Of a stretch of DNA of 64,000 nt, positions 43,242-52,502 are shown one piece after another. Position numbers and translations under genes: made by a program. Location: NCBI RefSeq assembly GCF_000832125.1, contig NZ_JPRK01000002.1, positions 62,001 through 126,000 of the forward strand, written 5' to 3'. Under the pieces are notes generated by a model. It saw only the letters and a program-made list of their open reading frames with translations. It was not told where the DNA came from and searched no databases. Position 1 is the stretch's first letter. The number at the start of each line of letters is the position of its first letter. This DNA comes from Flavobacterium hibernum (GTDB taxonomy: Bacteria; Bacteroidota; Bacteroidia; Flavobacteriales; Flavobacteriaceae).

Positions 43242-45623
43242 ATGAAAACAATTTCAAAGACAATACTACAGTTTGCCATGATTATTTTGCTTTTTTCCTG
43301 TTCAAAGAAAAAAGATGATTTTAATGCAACTGCTTGGGTCGATCCGCAAATAGGTTCAGTACACGGACGTTGGTTTTTTTATACGCCTGCATCTTTGCCT
43401 TTTGGAATGGCAAAATTGGCCCCGCATACCAATGCCTACGGAAGTGGCGGAAGCTGGGCGCCTTGCGGTTACGACGATCGACATAACTCGATTGAGGGTT
43501 TTGGACATTTTCATGAATTTCAAATTGGCGGATTAGTGGCAATGCCCGTAACAGGAAAATTGCAAACTACTCCCGGAACTTTAGAAAAACCAGAAACCGG
43601 CTATAGATCAACATTTGATAAAAAAGACGAACACGCAGAACCTGGATATTACTCCGTTTTCTTAAAAGAATATGGAATAAAAGCAGAGCTGACAGCTACA
43701 GAAAGAGTAGGTTTTCATCGTTATACCTTTCCGGAATCTACAGCATCGAGAATTATTTTTGATATTGGACATCGTCAAGGCGAAAGCAGTGGCGTTACCG
43801 AAGCCACGATGAAACTTTCCGGAAAAAATACTTTAGAAGGAACAATCGAAACATTTCCGGAATATTTAAAATTCTGTGATCCGGAAAAGCGAGTGAAAAT
43901 GTATTTTGCAATTCAGCTAAATAAAACGCCACAATCCTACGGTTCATTTGTAGAAAACAAAACCTTTAACGGTCAGGCAGAAACTAAAGGAATTGGAAAC
44001 GGAATGTACATCAATTTCGCCACCAAAAAAGGAGAAGTTGTCGAAATGCAAGTGGGACTTTCGTACACAAGTATCGAAAATGCAAAATTGAATTTAAAAG
44101 CCGAAGCGACAGGACAAACTTTTGATGCCGTAAAAGCAACAGCTCATGAAAAATGGAATGAAAAGTTAGGAAGAATTAAAGTAGAAACTAAAGATAGTAT
44201 CAATAAAGTAAAATTCTACACAGGTTTATATCACGCTCTCTTAGGACGCGGATTAGCAAGTGATGCCAACGGAAGTTATCCGAGACATGACGGTAAAATT
44301 GGAAAAATTCCGCTTGACGGAAATGGAAAACCAAAATACAATCATTACAATACAGACGGAATTTGGGGCGGATTCTGGAATTTAGGGCAACTTTGGGCAT
44401 TGGCCTATCCGGATTATTTGAGCGAATACCTGCAATCTAATATTGATTTTGCAAAAGAAACAGGTTGGTTACACGACGGAATTGCAGCCGGAGCACATGC
44501 TAATGGTGTACAAACAAACTGTTTTGGTTTGATGATTGCGGCAGCTTACAATAGCGGTATTCGAGATTTTGATGTAGAAGAAGCTTATAAAATTGCCTAT
44601 AAAAACGAAACAGGTTACAGCAAACGTCCGTTTGGTTCCGGAAAATACGACTTGGCTTATTTTGTAAAAGATGGATATATTCCGGCAAAAGATACCACAC
44701 TTGCAAATGGCTGGGTATTTAATTTTGGCGCATCGCATACTTTAGAATTTTCCTATACTTCTTACGGAGTTTCTCAATTTGCAAAAGCTTTAGGCAAGAC
44801 CGAAGATTATAAAAAACTAACGAAGCAAGCCGGAAACTGGAAGAACATTTTTGATCCCGAAACCAAATTCATTCGTCCGAGATATGAAAACGGAAAATTC
44901 ATTGAGAATTTTAATCCAATGCAGGCTTGGAGAGGATTTCAAGAAGCAAATGCCTATCAATATACATGGTATGTACCGCAAGATCCTGCCGGATTAATTA
45001 AAATTTTAGGTTTAGAGTTATTCAATAAACGTTTAGAAACCACATTCAACGAAAGTCAAAAATCGACTTTTGGCGGTGGAAACGGAATTGATAGTTTCTC
45101 AGGATTAGAAATGCTTTACAATCACGGAAATCAGCCTTGTTTGCACCATTCATTTCTATTTAACTATTCGGGGAAACCCTGGCTTACGCAAAAATGGTCG
45201 CGTGCCATTTGCGAAGAATTCTATGGAGCAGAACCGCTTCACGGTTACGGATTTGGACAAGACGAAGATCAAGGACAATTAGGAGCTTGGTTTGTAATGG
45301 CCTCAATAGGATTGTTTGATGTGCAGGGACATGCCGTAATGAATCCTACTTTTCAATTCGGGAGTCCTTTATTTGATAAAGTAACCATCAAACTCGACCC
45401 AAAGTATTACAAAGGGGAAGAACTGGTAATCGAGACCAAAAATAATTCGAAGAAAAACAAGTATATACAATCAGCATCTTTCAACGGAGAAAAAATTGAA
45501 AATGCATGGATTGATCGCAAAAAACTAACAGACGGCGGAACCTTATTTTTTGAAATGGGAGCACAACCAAATATTAAATGGGGAGTAAAAACACCACCGC
45601 CATCAATGAGTACAAGTGAATAA
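43242..45623 (+). CDS. Divergent GH92 family lipoprotein with Gln at the catalytic-acid site
   Basis: This 793-residue protein has a lipoprotein signal (LLFSC followed by SKKKDD), so it is probably surface-exposed. It shows GH92 layout: N-terminal sandwich (WVDPQIGSVHGRWF), then DGIWGGFWNLGQLWAL in place of the usual SLWDTYR, EANAYQYTWYVPQDPAGL and GQDEDQGQLGAWF with the base aspartate. Where other GH92 enzymes have HGNEP, it reads HGNQP, so the acid is Q631. The same Glu to Gln change is known in the Cellulosimicrobium GH92 that cleaves mannose-1-phosphate-6-mannose, where the leaving group needs no proton. A phosphodiester substrate is therefore a good hypothesis. The sulfatase upstream and (alpha/alpha)6 protein downstream are cotranscribed. 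Confidence 0.88.
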   Translation: MKTISKTILQFAMIILLFSCSKKKDDFNATAWVDPQIGSVHGRWFFYTPASLPFGMAKLAPHTNAYGSGGSWAPCGYDDRHNSIEGFGHFHEFQIGGLVAMPVTGKLQTTPGTLEKPETGYRSTFDKKDEHAEPGYYSVFLKEYGIKAELTATERVGFHRYTFPESTASRIIFDIGHRQGESSGVTEATMKLSGKNTLEGTIETFPEYLKFCDPEKRVKMYFAIQLNKTPQSYGSFVENKTFNGQAETKGIGNGMYINFATKKGEVVEMQVGLSYTSIENAKLNLKAEATGQTFDAVKATAHEKWNEKLGRIKVETKDSINKVKFYTGLYHALLGRGLASDANGSYPRHDGKIGKIPLDGNGKPKYNHYNTDGIWGGFWNLGQLWALAYPDYLSEYLQSNIDFAKETGWLHDGIAAGAHANGVQTNCFGLMIAAAYNSGIRDFDVEEAYKIAYKNETGYSKRPFGSGKYDLAYFVKDGYIPAKDTTLANGWVFNFGASHTLEFSYTSYGVSQFAKALGKTEDYKKLTKQAGNWKNIFDPETKFIRPRYENGKFIENFNPMQAWRGFQEANAYQYTWYVPQDPAGLIKILGLELFNKRLETTFNESQKSTFGGGNGIDSFSGLEMLYNHGNQPCLHHSFLFNYSGKPWLTQKWSRAICEEFYGAEPLHGYGFGQDEDQGQLGAWFVMASIGLFDVQGHAVMNPTFQFGSPLFDKVTIKLDPKYYKGEELVIETKNNSKKNKYIQSASFNGEKIENAWIDRKKLTDGGTLFFEMGAQPNIKWGVKTPPPSMSTSE

Positions 45624-45656
45624 GTTTTTAAAACATTTTAATGGAGATTTTTTTTT

Positions 45657-45841
45657 AACACATAGAGACTTTTTTTTTGATAATCATTTGTCAGGCTGAG
45701 CGGAGTCGAAGCCCGCGTGCCAATTGGAACGCCCTTCGACTTCGCTCAGGGTGACAATTCACAAATCCAATTATGTAATAAATATGTATTTCTTTTTGTA
45801 CTCATTATTTACAATCTCGATAGCTATCACACTATGTGGTT
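45657..45841. repeat. Composite repeat C plus B, reversed orientation
   Basis: AACACATAGAGACT and CTATGTGGTT form the outer arms; the inner family B palindrome is at 45689-45757. Read on the opposite strand, the inner part and its flank match the composites at 39724 and 56583, so the element occurs in both orientations. Confidence 0.82.
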
Positions 45842-45903
45842 AACATCAACAACAACAAACCATGAACTAAAAACAACAAACAATAATTCCAATTTAAATA
45901 AAC

Positions 45904-47196
45904 ATGAAAAAAATACTTTCATCAGCAGCGGCACTTGCTTTTATACTGACGCTTACAGCACAACCAAAAACTCCGATTGACAAACAGTTATCTGAAAAAA
46001 TCAAAAGTGATTCCTATATGCCTTTCGTTAAAAAGAAAGCTTTAGAAGTGATGAAAACCGGTGTAAATGCTGGCGACGGTTACCGTGAAGTTTGGATTAG
46101 AGATTACAATACCTTTATAGAATTAGCAGCACAAGTTTCTAAAAAAGAAGATATTAAAGAGAATCTTTTAGTGTTTTTTAGAATGCAGGGCGACGACGGA
46201 AACATCATCGACGGTTATACACCCAAAGAGCAAATTGGAGCGGGGGAAACAGATTTCTCATACTCGAAATTAGAACCAAGATACGCCGCTCATAAAAATA
46301 CAGTTGAAACAGATCAGGAAACCTCATTGGTACAAGCCGTTTATAAATACATAAAACTAACAGGCGATAAATCGATCCTAACCGAAAAAGTTGGAGATAA
46401 AACCGTTGCAAAAAGATTAGAATGGGCAATGGATTTTTTAATGAAAAACCGCTACACAACAAAATATGGCTTAATTACAGGCGCAACAACAGCAGATTGG
46501 GGCGATGTACAGCCAGAAGATGGTTATGGAGTTGATCTTGACGGAAACACACATATGGCTTGCGATATTTATGATAATGCCATGTTTATTGTCGCGTTAA
46601 ATAACTTGATGGAAATAATTCCATCAACAAAAACAAAATGGGAAAAAATTAAAGCAGACGTCACTAAAAATACCAGAACTTACCTTTGGGACACCAAAAA
46701 GCAAAAATACATTCCGCATTTGTATTTAAATGGTTCCCCTTTTCCAGCAGATTTCGACGAAAATAATATTTACTATTTTGGAGGAACAACTGTAGCAATG
46801 GAAGCTGGATTATTAAGCAAAGCCGAGGTAAAAGCGTCGCTTGACGAAATGGTAAAAAGAGTAAAAGAAGCAGGAGCACCCTCTATTGGTTTAACACTTT
46901 ATCCGCCTTATCCAAACGGATTTTTTGCAAATAAAATTATGAATCCGGTTTACAGTTATCAAAATGGTGGCGACTGGACTTGGTTTGGCGCAAGAACAAT
47001 ACAACAATTAATTAAATACGGATATGTCGAAGAAGCTTACAGAGAAGTACAACCAATGCTAAAACGCGTAAAAGACAATAATGGTTTCTACGAATGGTAT
47101 TCGATAAAAAATGAGCCAAGAGGATCAGGAACTTTTAGAGGGGAGGCAGGAGTTTTGTACACCGCAATTATTATGTTCGAAAATCTTACTAAATAA
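45904..47196 (+). CDS. Secreted (alpha/alpha)6-barrel glycosidase-like protein, family not assigned
   Basis: This 430-residue protein has a signal peptide (cut near LTAQ) and the repeating helix pattern of six-hairpin glycosidases. Notable segments are GYREVWIRDYNTFIELA, MQGDDGNIIDGY, KNTVETDQETSLVQAVYKYI, TADWGDVQPEDGYGVDLDG, CDIYDNAMFIVAL and YQNGGDWTWFGARTIQQLI. The acidic residues in VWIRD, DWGD and ETDQE are candidates for catalysis. It resembles GH63, GH125 and glycogen-debranching type folds in outline but lacks the GDIPAMWLRDS signature of GH125, so I do not name a family. Its place at the end of the sulfatase-GH92 unit suggests action on mannose- or glucose-capped glycans. Confidence 0.7.
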   Translation: MKKILSSAAALAFILTLTAQPKTPIDKQLSEKIKSDSYMPFVKKKALEVMKTGVNAGDGYREVWIRDYNTFIELAAQVSKKEDIKENLLVFFRMQGDDGNIIDGYTPKEQIGAGETDFSYSKLEPRYAAHKNTVETDQETSLVQAVYKYIKLTGDKSILTEKVGDKTVAKRLEWAMDFLMKNRYTTKYGLITGATTADWGDVQPEDGYGVDLDGNTHMACDIYDNAMFIVALNNLMEIIPSTKTKWEKIKADVTKNTRTYLWDTKKQKYIPHLYLNGSPFPADFDENNIYYFGGTTVAMEAGLLSKAEVKASLDEMVKRVKEAGAPSIGLTLYPPYPNGFFANKIMNPVYSYQNGGDWTWFGARTIQQLIKYGYVEEAYREVQPMLKRVKDNNGFYEWYSIKNEPRGSGTFRGEAGVLYTAIIMFENLTK

Positions 47197-47209
47197 AAAA
47201 TTCTACAGA

Positions 47210-47250
47210 AAGGTGAAGCAGATAAGAAAATTATCAACTTCACCTTTTTT
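47210..47250 (+). terminator. Intrinsic terminator after the GntR-isomerase-sulfatase-GH92 unit
   Basis: The 9-bp stem AAGGTGAAG with CTTCACCTT is followed by TTTT, 13 bases after the stop codon. The remaining bases up to the next operator at 47536 are AT-rich without visible genes. Confidence 0.8.
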
Positions 47251-47535
47251 GTAGCGTTAGATTATATAACTTCAATTTAGTATTGCATTTATTTAAGTGA
47301 GATATTTCGTAAGAGATATCTCTTTTTTATTTTTTAACATAAAGTAAGGGCAATTGCAATCTAAATTTAGATAAAATCGGAGTATTATTTAATCAAAAAG
47401 ATATTATATCTTTAAATTTCTGAAATATTTCAAATTAAGCAACAGCGAAGAATGTTTATTATTTGAATCAAAGTAAGTTATAGTTTTTTTAAACAATTGG
47501 TATAACCGAATTTTACAGCCACTTGCTTGAATTGA

Positions 47536-47550
47536 TAAAACGATTTAGTA
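47536..47550. promoter_or_regulatory. Candidate LacI-type operator before the second GH3
   Basis: TAAAACGATTTAGTA matches the recurrent palindrome and lies only 37 bases before the GH3 start codon. Confidence 0.65.
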
Positions 47551-47587
47551 AAAAAGAAACACACTAATAAAATTAAAAATCTCAATA

Positions 47588-49771
47588 ATGAATTGTTTAA
47601 GAAATCACCGATTTGTACTGTTTTTTTGTTTCTGTATTGGAATTACTTCTGCACAGCAAAAAACATATCCCTATAAAAATCAAAATTTATCGATAGATAA
47701 AAGAGTCGACGATTTACTGAAACAATTAACTATTGAAGAGAAAATCTCTTTATTAGGATTTGAAAGCAAAGCCGTAAAACGATTAGATATTCCGCAGTAC
47801 AATTGGTGGAACGAATCGCTGCACGGAGTAGCAAGAGCTGGAAAAGCAACCGTTTTTCCGCAAGCTTTAGGAATGGCAGCTTCTTTTAATGATAATTTAT
47901 TAAATGAAGTAGCAAATGCAATTTCGACCGAAGCCAGAGCCAAAAATAATATGGCTGTAGCCAAAGATCGTCGTTTGCAATATATGGGACTGAATTTCTG
48001 GTCACCAAACATTAATATTTTCAGAGATCCGCGTTGGGGAAGAGGACAAGAAACCTATGGCGAAGATCCATTCTTGACCGGAAAAATGGGAACTGCTTAT
48101 GTAAAAGGTTTGCAGGGAACAGACCCAAAATACATGAAAGCGGCAGCTTGCGCCAAACATTTTGCGGTACACAGCGGCCCTGAAAAAAACAGACATTCAA
48201 TTGATGTTATTGTAGATGAAAAAGATTTGAGAGAAACTTATTTATATGCTTTCAAAAAATTAGTCGATGCCAAAGTAGAAACCGTAATGTGCGCTTATAA
48301 TCGTGTAAATTCAGAACCTTGCTGTACAGGTAAAACATTATTAAAAGACATTTTGCGCAACGAGTGGAAATTTGGTGGTCACGTTGTTACTGATTGTTGG
48401 GCGCTTCAAGATATTTACGAAAGTCATAAAACCTTGCCAAACAGTGTAACCGTTGCTGCCGAAGCAATTAAAGCCGGAGTAAATATGGATTGCAGCGGAT
48501 TGTTGCAAAAAGATGCGATCAACGCCTTGAATCAAAAACTAATTACCCAAAAAGATATTGATAACGCCCTTGCGCCAACCTTGCGTACACAATTCAAATT
48601 AGGATTTTACGACAAAGCCGAAGATAATCCGTATCGAAAATATGGTATAGACAGTATTGCAAATACGTATCACAGAAATCTAAGCCGAAAAATGGCAGAA
48701 CAAAGTATGGTTCTATTAAAAAATGGCGAAGTAGGAGATAAAAAAACAAAACTGCTTCCGCTGAAAAAAGAAGATTATAAATCGATGGTTGTAGTTGGGC
48801 CAAATGCAGCTGCACTAGATGCTTTATTGGGTAATTATCACGGAATCACAGATAAAGCCGTAAATTTTGTAGAAGGAATTGCAGGAGCTGTAGATCCTGA
48901 TACCCGTGTAGAATATGATATGGGTTGCGATTTTACCGATACCAAAAATTTCGGTGGAGTTTGGGCAGCTTCTATGGCTGATTTGACGATTGCTGTAATT
49001 GGTTTTACACCAGTTTATGAAGGTGAAGAAGGCGATGCTTTTCTTGCCGATGGAAAAGGCGATAGAAAAAACATGGATTTACCGGCTTCGCATATCGCAT
49101 ACATAAAAGCACTTCGTAAAGGAACGAAATCGCCACTTGTAGCAGTAGTAACAGGCGGAAGCGCAGTTGATATTTCGGCAATTGAGCCTTATGTCGATGC
49201 AATCGTTTTTGCTTGGTATCCTGGCGAACAAGGCGGAACTGCTTTGGCAAATCTTCTTTTCGGGAAAGTTTCTCCATCAGGACATTTACCTGTTAGTTTT
49301 TACAAATCATTCAGCGATTTACCTGATTACAACAGCTATGCAATGGCAGGCAGAACCTACCGTTATTTTGATAAAGAAGTGCAATATCCATTTGGATTTG
49401 GACTAAGCTATACCACTTTTGGATACAATTGGATTCAGAAACCAGAGAATACAAAAACAACATCAGATAAAATTTCGATGCAAATCAAAATTGATAACAC
49501 AGGAAATTATGATGCCGATGAAGTTTCTCAAGTATATATAGAATATCCAAATGTAGATAGAATGCCATTGAAAGAATTAAAAGCTTTTAAAAGATCATCA
49601 ATTACTAAAGGAAAATCTCAAATTGTTACATTAGAAATTCCGTTGCAAGAACTTCAAAAATGGGACGATACAAAAAAACAATTCAAAATCTACGAAGGAA
49701 AATATAACGTAAAAATTGGCTCGAATTCGAGAGATGCAATGTTGGAGACGAGTTTTGAAATTGTGAAGTAG
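47588..49771 (+). CDS. GH3 beta-xylosidase/beta-glucosidase type enzyme, secreted
   Basis: This 727-residue enzyme has a signal peptide (cut near TSAQ), the GH3 barrel, the alpha/beta sandwich and a C-terminal Fn3-like domain, without a PA14 insert. YNWWNESLHGVAR and NIFRDPRWGRGQETYGEDPF are typical of the GH3 branch that contains plant and bacterial beta-D-xylosidases. FGGHVVTDCWAL gives nucleophile D269, and the PVYEGEEGDAF loop carries the likely acid/base. It is therefore a second candidate for removing beta-1,2-xylose from plant-type N-glycans, beside the GH3 at 20945. It begins a transcription unit with GH92 and a phosphoesterase. Confidence 0.9.
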   Translation: MNCLRNHRFVLFFCFCIGITSAQQKTYPYKNQNLSIDKRVDDLLKQLTIEEKISLLGFESKAVKRLDIPQYNWWNESLHGVARAGKATVFPQALGMAASFNDNLLNEVANAISTEARAKNNMAVAKDRRLQYMGLNFWSPNINIFRDPRWGRGQETYGEDPFLTGKMGTAYVKGLQGTDPKYMKAAACAKHFAVHSGPEKNRHSIDVIVDEKDLRETYLYAFKKLVDAKVETVMCAYNRVNSEPCCTGKTLLKDILRNEWKFGGHVVTDCWALQDIYESHKTLPNSVTVAAEAIKAGVNMDCSGLLQKDAINALNQKLITQKDIDNALAPTLRTQFKLGFYDKAEDNPYRKYGIDSIANTYHRNLSRKMAEQSMVLLKNGEVGDKKTKLLPLKKEDYKSMVVVGPNAAALDALLGNYHGITDKAVNFVEGIAGAVDPDTRVEYDMGCDFTDTKNFGGVWAASMADLTIAVIGFTPVYEGEEGDAFLADGKGDRKNMDLPASHIAYIKALRKGTKSPLVAVVTGGSAVDISAIEPYVDAIVFAWYPGEQGGTALANLLFGKVSPSGHLPVSFYKSFSDLPDYNSYAMAGRTYRYFDKEVQYPFGFGLSYTTFGYNWIQKPENTKTTSDKISMQIKIDNTGNYDADEVSQVYIEYPNVDRMPLKELKAFKRSSITKGKSQIVTLEIPLQELQKWDDTKKQFKIYEGKYNVKIGSNSRDAMLETSFEIVK

Positions 49772-49839
49772 GGAGAAGAAAGATTATAGAAGCAAGAGTA
49801 AAGATTATAGAGTAAATAAGCTCAGGTTTGCTCTGCTAA

Positions 49840-49872
49840 AAATTCGTGAAAATTCGTGTAATTCGTGGCGGA
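49840..49872. repeat. Short direct repeat of AATTCGTG
   Basis: Three successive near copies of AAATTCGTG occur (AAATTCGTGAAAATTCGTG, then TAATTCGTGGCGG). Such phrases are common between Flavobacterium genes. Here it lies just before the GH92 leader. Confidence 0.6.
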
Positions 49873-49920
49873 AAAAAAATCAGATGTTACGACAGATTTA
49901 TATATCAAATTAAAAAAAAT

Positions 49921-52179
49921 ATGAATAAAAATTTAAAATCAACATTTTTTGCAATTTTAGGCGTTTGCTGCCTGCAAGTGCAAGGGCAGACTAATAAACA
50001 AAATTTAACGCAATATGTAGATCCGTTTATTGGAACAGGATTTCACGGACACGTTTTTATGGGGGCAAATGTTCCTTTTGGAGCAGTTCAGTTAGGACCA
50101 GTCAATATCTCGCAAGGTTGGGATTGGTGTTCAGGGTATCATTATTCTGATCCAACAATTATCGGATTTTCGCACACGCATTTAAGCGGAACCGGAATTG
50201 GAGATCTTGGAGATTTACTTTTTATGCCTGCTGTTGGTAAAATCAACTTAAAAAAAGGAACTGCCAAAGACATGGATAACGGTTATATTTCAGGTTTCGA
50301 TCATAAAGATGAGGTGGCAAAACCGGGTTACTACTCAGTTATTTTAAAGAAAAACGGAATCAAAGCCGAAATGACAGCTTCGGAAAGAGTTGGTTTTCAA
50401 AAGTATACTTTTCCTGCTTCAGACAAATCACACATCATTTTAGATTTGGTTGAAGGAATTGGTTGGGACAAAGCAGTAGATACTTATATCAAAGTAAAAA
50501 ATGATACTTTGATCGAGGGATATCGTTTCTCTAAAGGTTGGGCGGCAGATCAACGTATTTATTTTGCCGCAATTTTATCAAAACCGGCTAAAAAAATCCA
50601 ATTGTACAATAATACAAGAGAGATGATCAATAAAGTGGTTTTGGGAGATAGTGCCAAAGCAGTACTTCAGTTTTCGACTTTAAAAGATGAAGTGATTAAA
50701 ATTAAAGTGGGAATTTCGACAGTAAGTACAGAAAACGCTTTAATGAATATTAAGAAAGAAATTTCAGGCTGGAACTTTGAAAAAGTTGCCACTCAAGCAG
50801 ATGAAAAATGGAACAAAGAGCTAAATAAAATACAGGTAAAATCAAATGATATTGCCAAAATGAGAACTTTCTACACCGCATTATATCACACCATGATTGC
50901 GCCTTCGATATATAACGACAGCAATGGCGATTATTACGGTTCAGACAAACAAGTGCATAGAGCGGCAGGATTTACCAATTTAACCACATTTTCGTTGTGG
51001 GATACTTACAGAGGAGCAAACCCTTTGCTTACTTTAACACAAACAGATAAAGTTTCGGATATTGTTAATTCCATGTTGGCAATTTATAAAGAAACAGGAC
51101 ATCTTCCAGTTTGGCATTTAATGGGGAACGAAACCTATTGTATGCCAGGAAACAGCGCCATTCAAATTGTTGCCGATGCGTATTTAAAAGGTATCAAAGG
51201 AATTGACGGAGAATTGGCTTTTGAAGCGGTAAAAGCAACTGCAATGCAGGACGATCGCGGGGTTAATTTTGTAAAAAAGTTAGGGTATATTCCGGGAGAT
51301 AGTTTAAGAGAATCAGTATCTTATGGTATGGAATATGCAATTTCTGATGGCGCGATTGCGATGATGGCAAAAAAAATGGGAAAGACAGAAGACTATAATT
51401 ACTTCTTTAACCGTTCAAAAGCTTATAAAAAATATTACGATCCTTCAGTTGGTTTTGTACGCGCAAAATTAAGCGATACAGAATGGAGAACACCATTCGA
51501 TCCCTTTAAGTCAATACATGAAAAAGGCGATTTCTCTGAAGGAAATGCATGGCAATATACGTGGTTAGTACCTCAGGATGTTGAAGGACTTATTGCAATG
51601 CTTGGTGGAGAAAAACCATTTACAAAAAAGCTTGATACTTTGTTTAAAATTACTGGCGATATGGGAGCGGAAGCTTCAAGTGATATCACAGGTTTAATTG
51701 GTCAATATGCACACGGAAACGAGCCGAGCCATCACATTACATATTTGTATAATTTCGTAGGACAACCTTGGAAAACAGCAGAGAAAGTACGTTACATTTT
51801 GGATAATTTATACAGCGATAAACATGATGGATTGTGCGGAAATGAAGATGTTGGACAAATGTCAGCTTGGTATATTTGGAGTGCAATGGGAATGTATTCT
51901 GTAAATCCATTCAACGGAATTTATGTTTTTGGAAGCCCGAGTATGGATCAATCCACATTAAATTTAGCCGATGGTAAAAGCTTTACTGTAAAAGCTTTAA
52001 ACAACAGTACAAAGAATATTTATATTCAAAAAGCGACTTTAAACGGAAAGTCTTATACACAGAGTTATATTCTTCATTCGGACATTATGAAAGGTGGCGA
52101 ATTAATTTTTACAATGGGAGATAAGCCTTCTAAAACTTGGGGAGTTGCTGCAAAAGACAGACCTTATTCAGTCAAATAA
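49921..52179 (+). CDS. GH92 alpha-mannosidase, secreted
   Basis: This 752-residue enzyme is the most canonical GH92 in the window. A signal peptide (cut near VQGQ) is followed by the N-terminal sandwich (YVDPFIGTGFHGHVFMG) and the (alpha/alpha)6 domain with TFSLWDTYRGANPL, MGNETYCMPG, SEGNAWQYTWLVPQD, HGNEPSHHITYLYN and GNEDVGQMSAWYIWSAMG. E601 fits the catalytic acid, and the aspartate of GNED fits the base. I start at ATG 49921; the ATG at 49846 lies in repeat-like leader DNA and would mask the signal peptide. It probably trims alpha-1,2- or alpha-1,3-mannose, but the linkage is not certain. A phosphoesterase follows downstream. Confidence 0.94.
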   Translation: MNKNLKSTFFAILGVCCLQVQGQTNKQNLTQYVDPFIGTGFHGHVFMGANVPFGAVQLGPVNISQGWDWCSGYHYSDPTIIGFSHTHLSGTGIGDLGDLLFMPAVGKINLKKGTAKDMDNGYISGFDHKDEVAKPGYYSVILKKNGIKAEMTASERVGFQKYTFPASDKSHIILDLVEGIGWDKAVDTYIKVKNDTLIEGYRFSKGWAADQRIYFAAILSKPAKKIQLYNNTREMINKVVLGDSAKAVLQFSTLKDEVIKIKVGISTVSTENALMNIKKEISGWNFEKVATQADEKWNKELNKIQVKSNDIAKMRTFYTALYHTMIAPSIYNDSNGDYYGSDKQVHRAAGFTNLTTFSLWDTYRGANPLLTLTQTDKVSDIVNSMLAIYKETGHLPVWHLMGNETYCMPGNSAIQIVADAYLKGIKGIDGELAFEAVKATAMQDDRGVNFVKKLGYIPGDSLRESVSYGMEYAISDGAIAMMAKKMGKTEDYNYFFNRSKAYKKYYDPSVGFVRAKLSDTEWRTPFDPFKSIHEKGDFSEGNAWQYTWLVPQDVEGLIAMLGGEKPFTKKLDTLFKITGDMGAEASSDITGLIGQYAHGNEPSHHITYLYNFVGQPWKTAEKVRYILDNLYSDKHDGLCGNEDVGQMSAWYIWSAMGMYSVNPFNGIYVFGSPSMDQSTLNLADGKSFTVKALNNSTKNIYIQKATLNGKSYTQSYILHSDIMKGGELIFTMGDKPSKTWGVAAKDRPYSVK

Positions 52180-52208
52180 ATATTGAATCGCTAGGTGTAA
52201 ATAATTTT

Positions 52209-52413
52209 AACACATAGAAACATAGACTTGCAGTTCTTTAAAAAGGCGTTTCACTTTTTTAAAGTATACATAGGTTGCTATGTGTATGAATAGCGTCCAG
52301 CTTCAGCTGGATGTTAATAGTAAAAATGATATTTAGGGCTTTAGCCAAAATTTAAGAGTTTGGCTAAAGCCCTTTTTGCTGCCAATTTATTCCTCCAGTT
52401 AAAACAGGAGGCT
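52209..52413. repeat. Family C repeat followed directly by a family D repeat
   Basis: Family C runs from 52209 (AACACATAGAAACATAG) to 52287, shortened and with the GGCGTTTCAC motif reversed. Family D follows from 52291 (TAGCGTCCAGC) to CCTCCAGTTAAAACAGGAGG at 52411. They occupy most of the 323 bases between GH92 and the phosphoesterase; nothing else is seen there. Confidence 0.82.
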
Positions 52414-52502
52414 ATTTAATCATGCAAAAAAAATAGATTTTAAAATAAAATCTGCTCAATCTGCTAGATCTGCGAGAGAAATTATAACACACAAACTACA
52501 AA

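Noticed and set aside
45717-45980. 87-codon open frame before the (alpha/alpha)6 protein
   Set aside because: It starts in a repeat and overlaps the signal peptide of the real gene in another frame.
45904-47196. GH125 exo-alpha-1,6-mannosidase
   Set aside because: The fold outline fits, but the GDIPAMWLRDS signature of GH125 is absent, so the family was left open.
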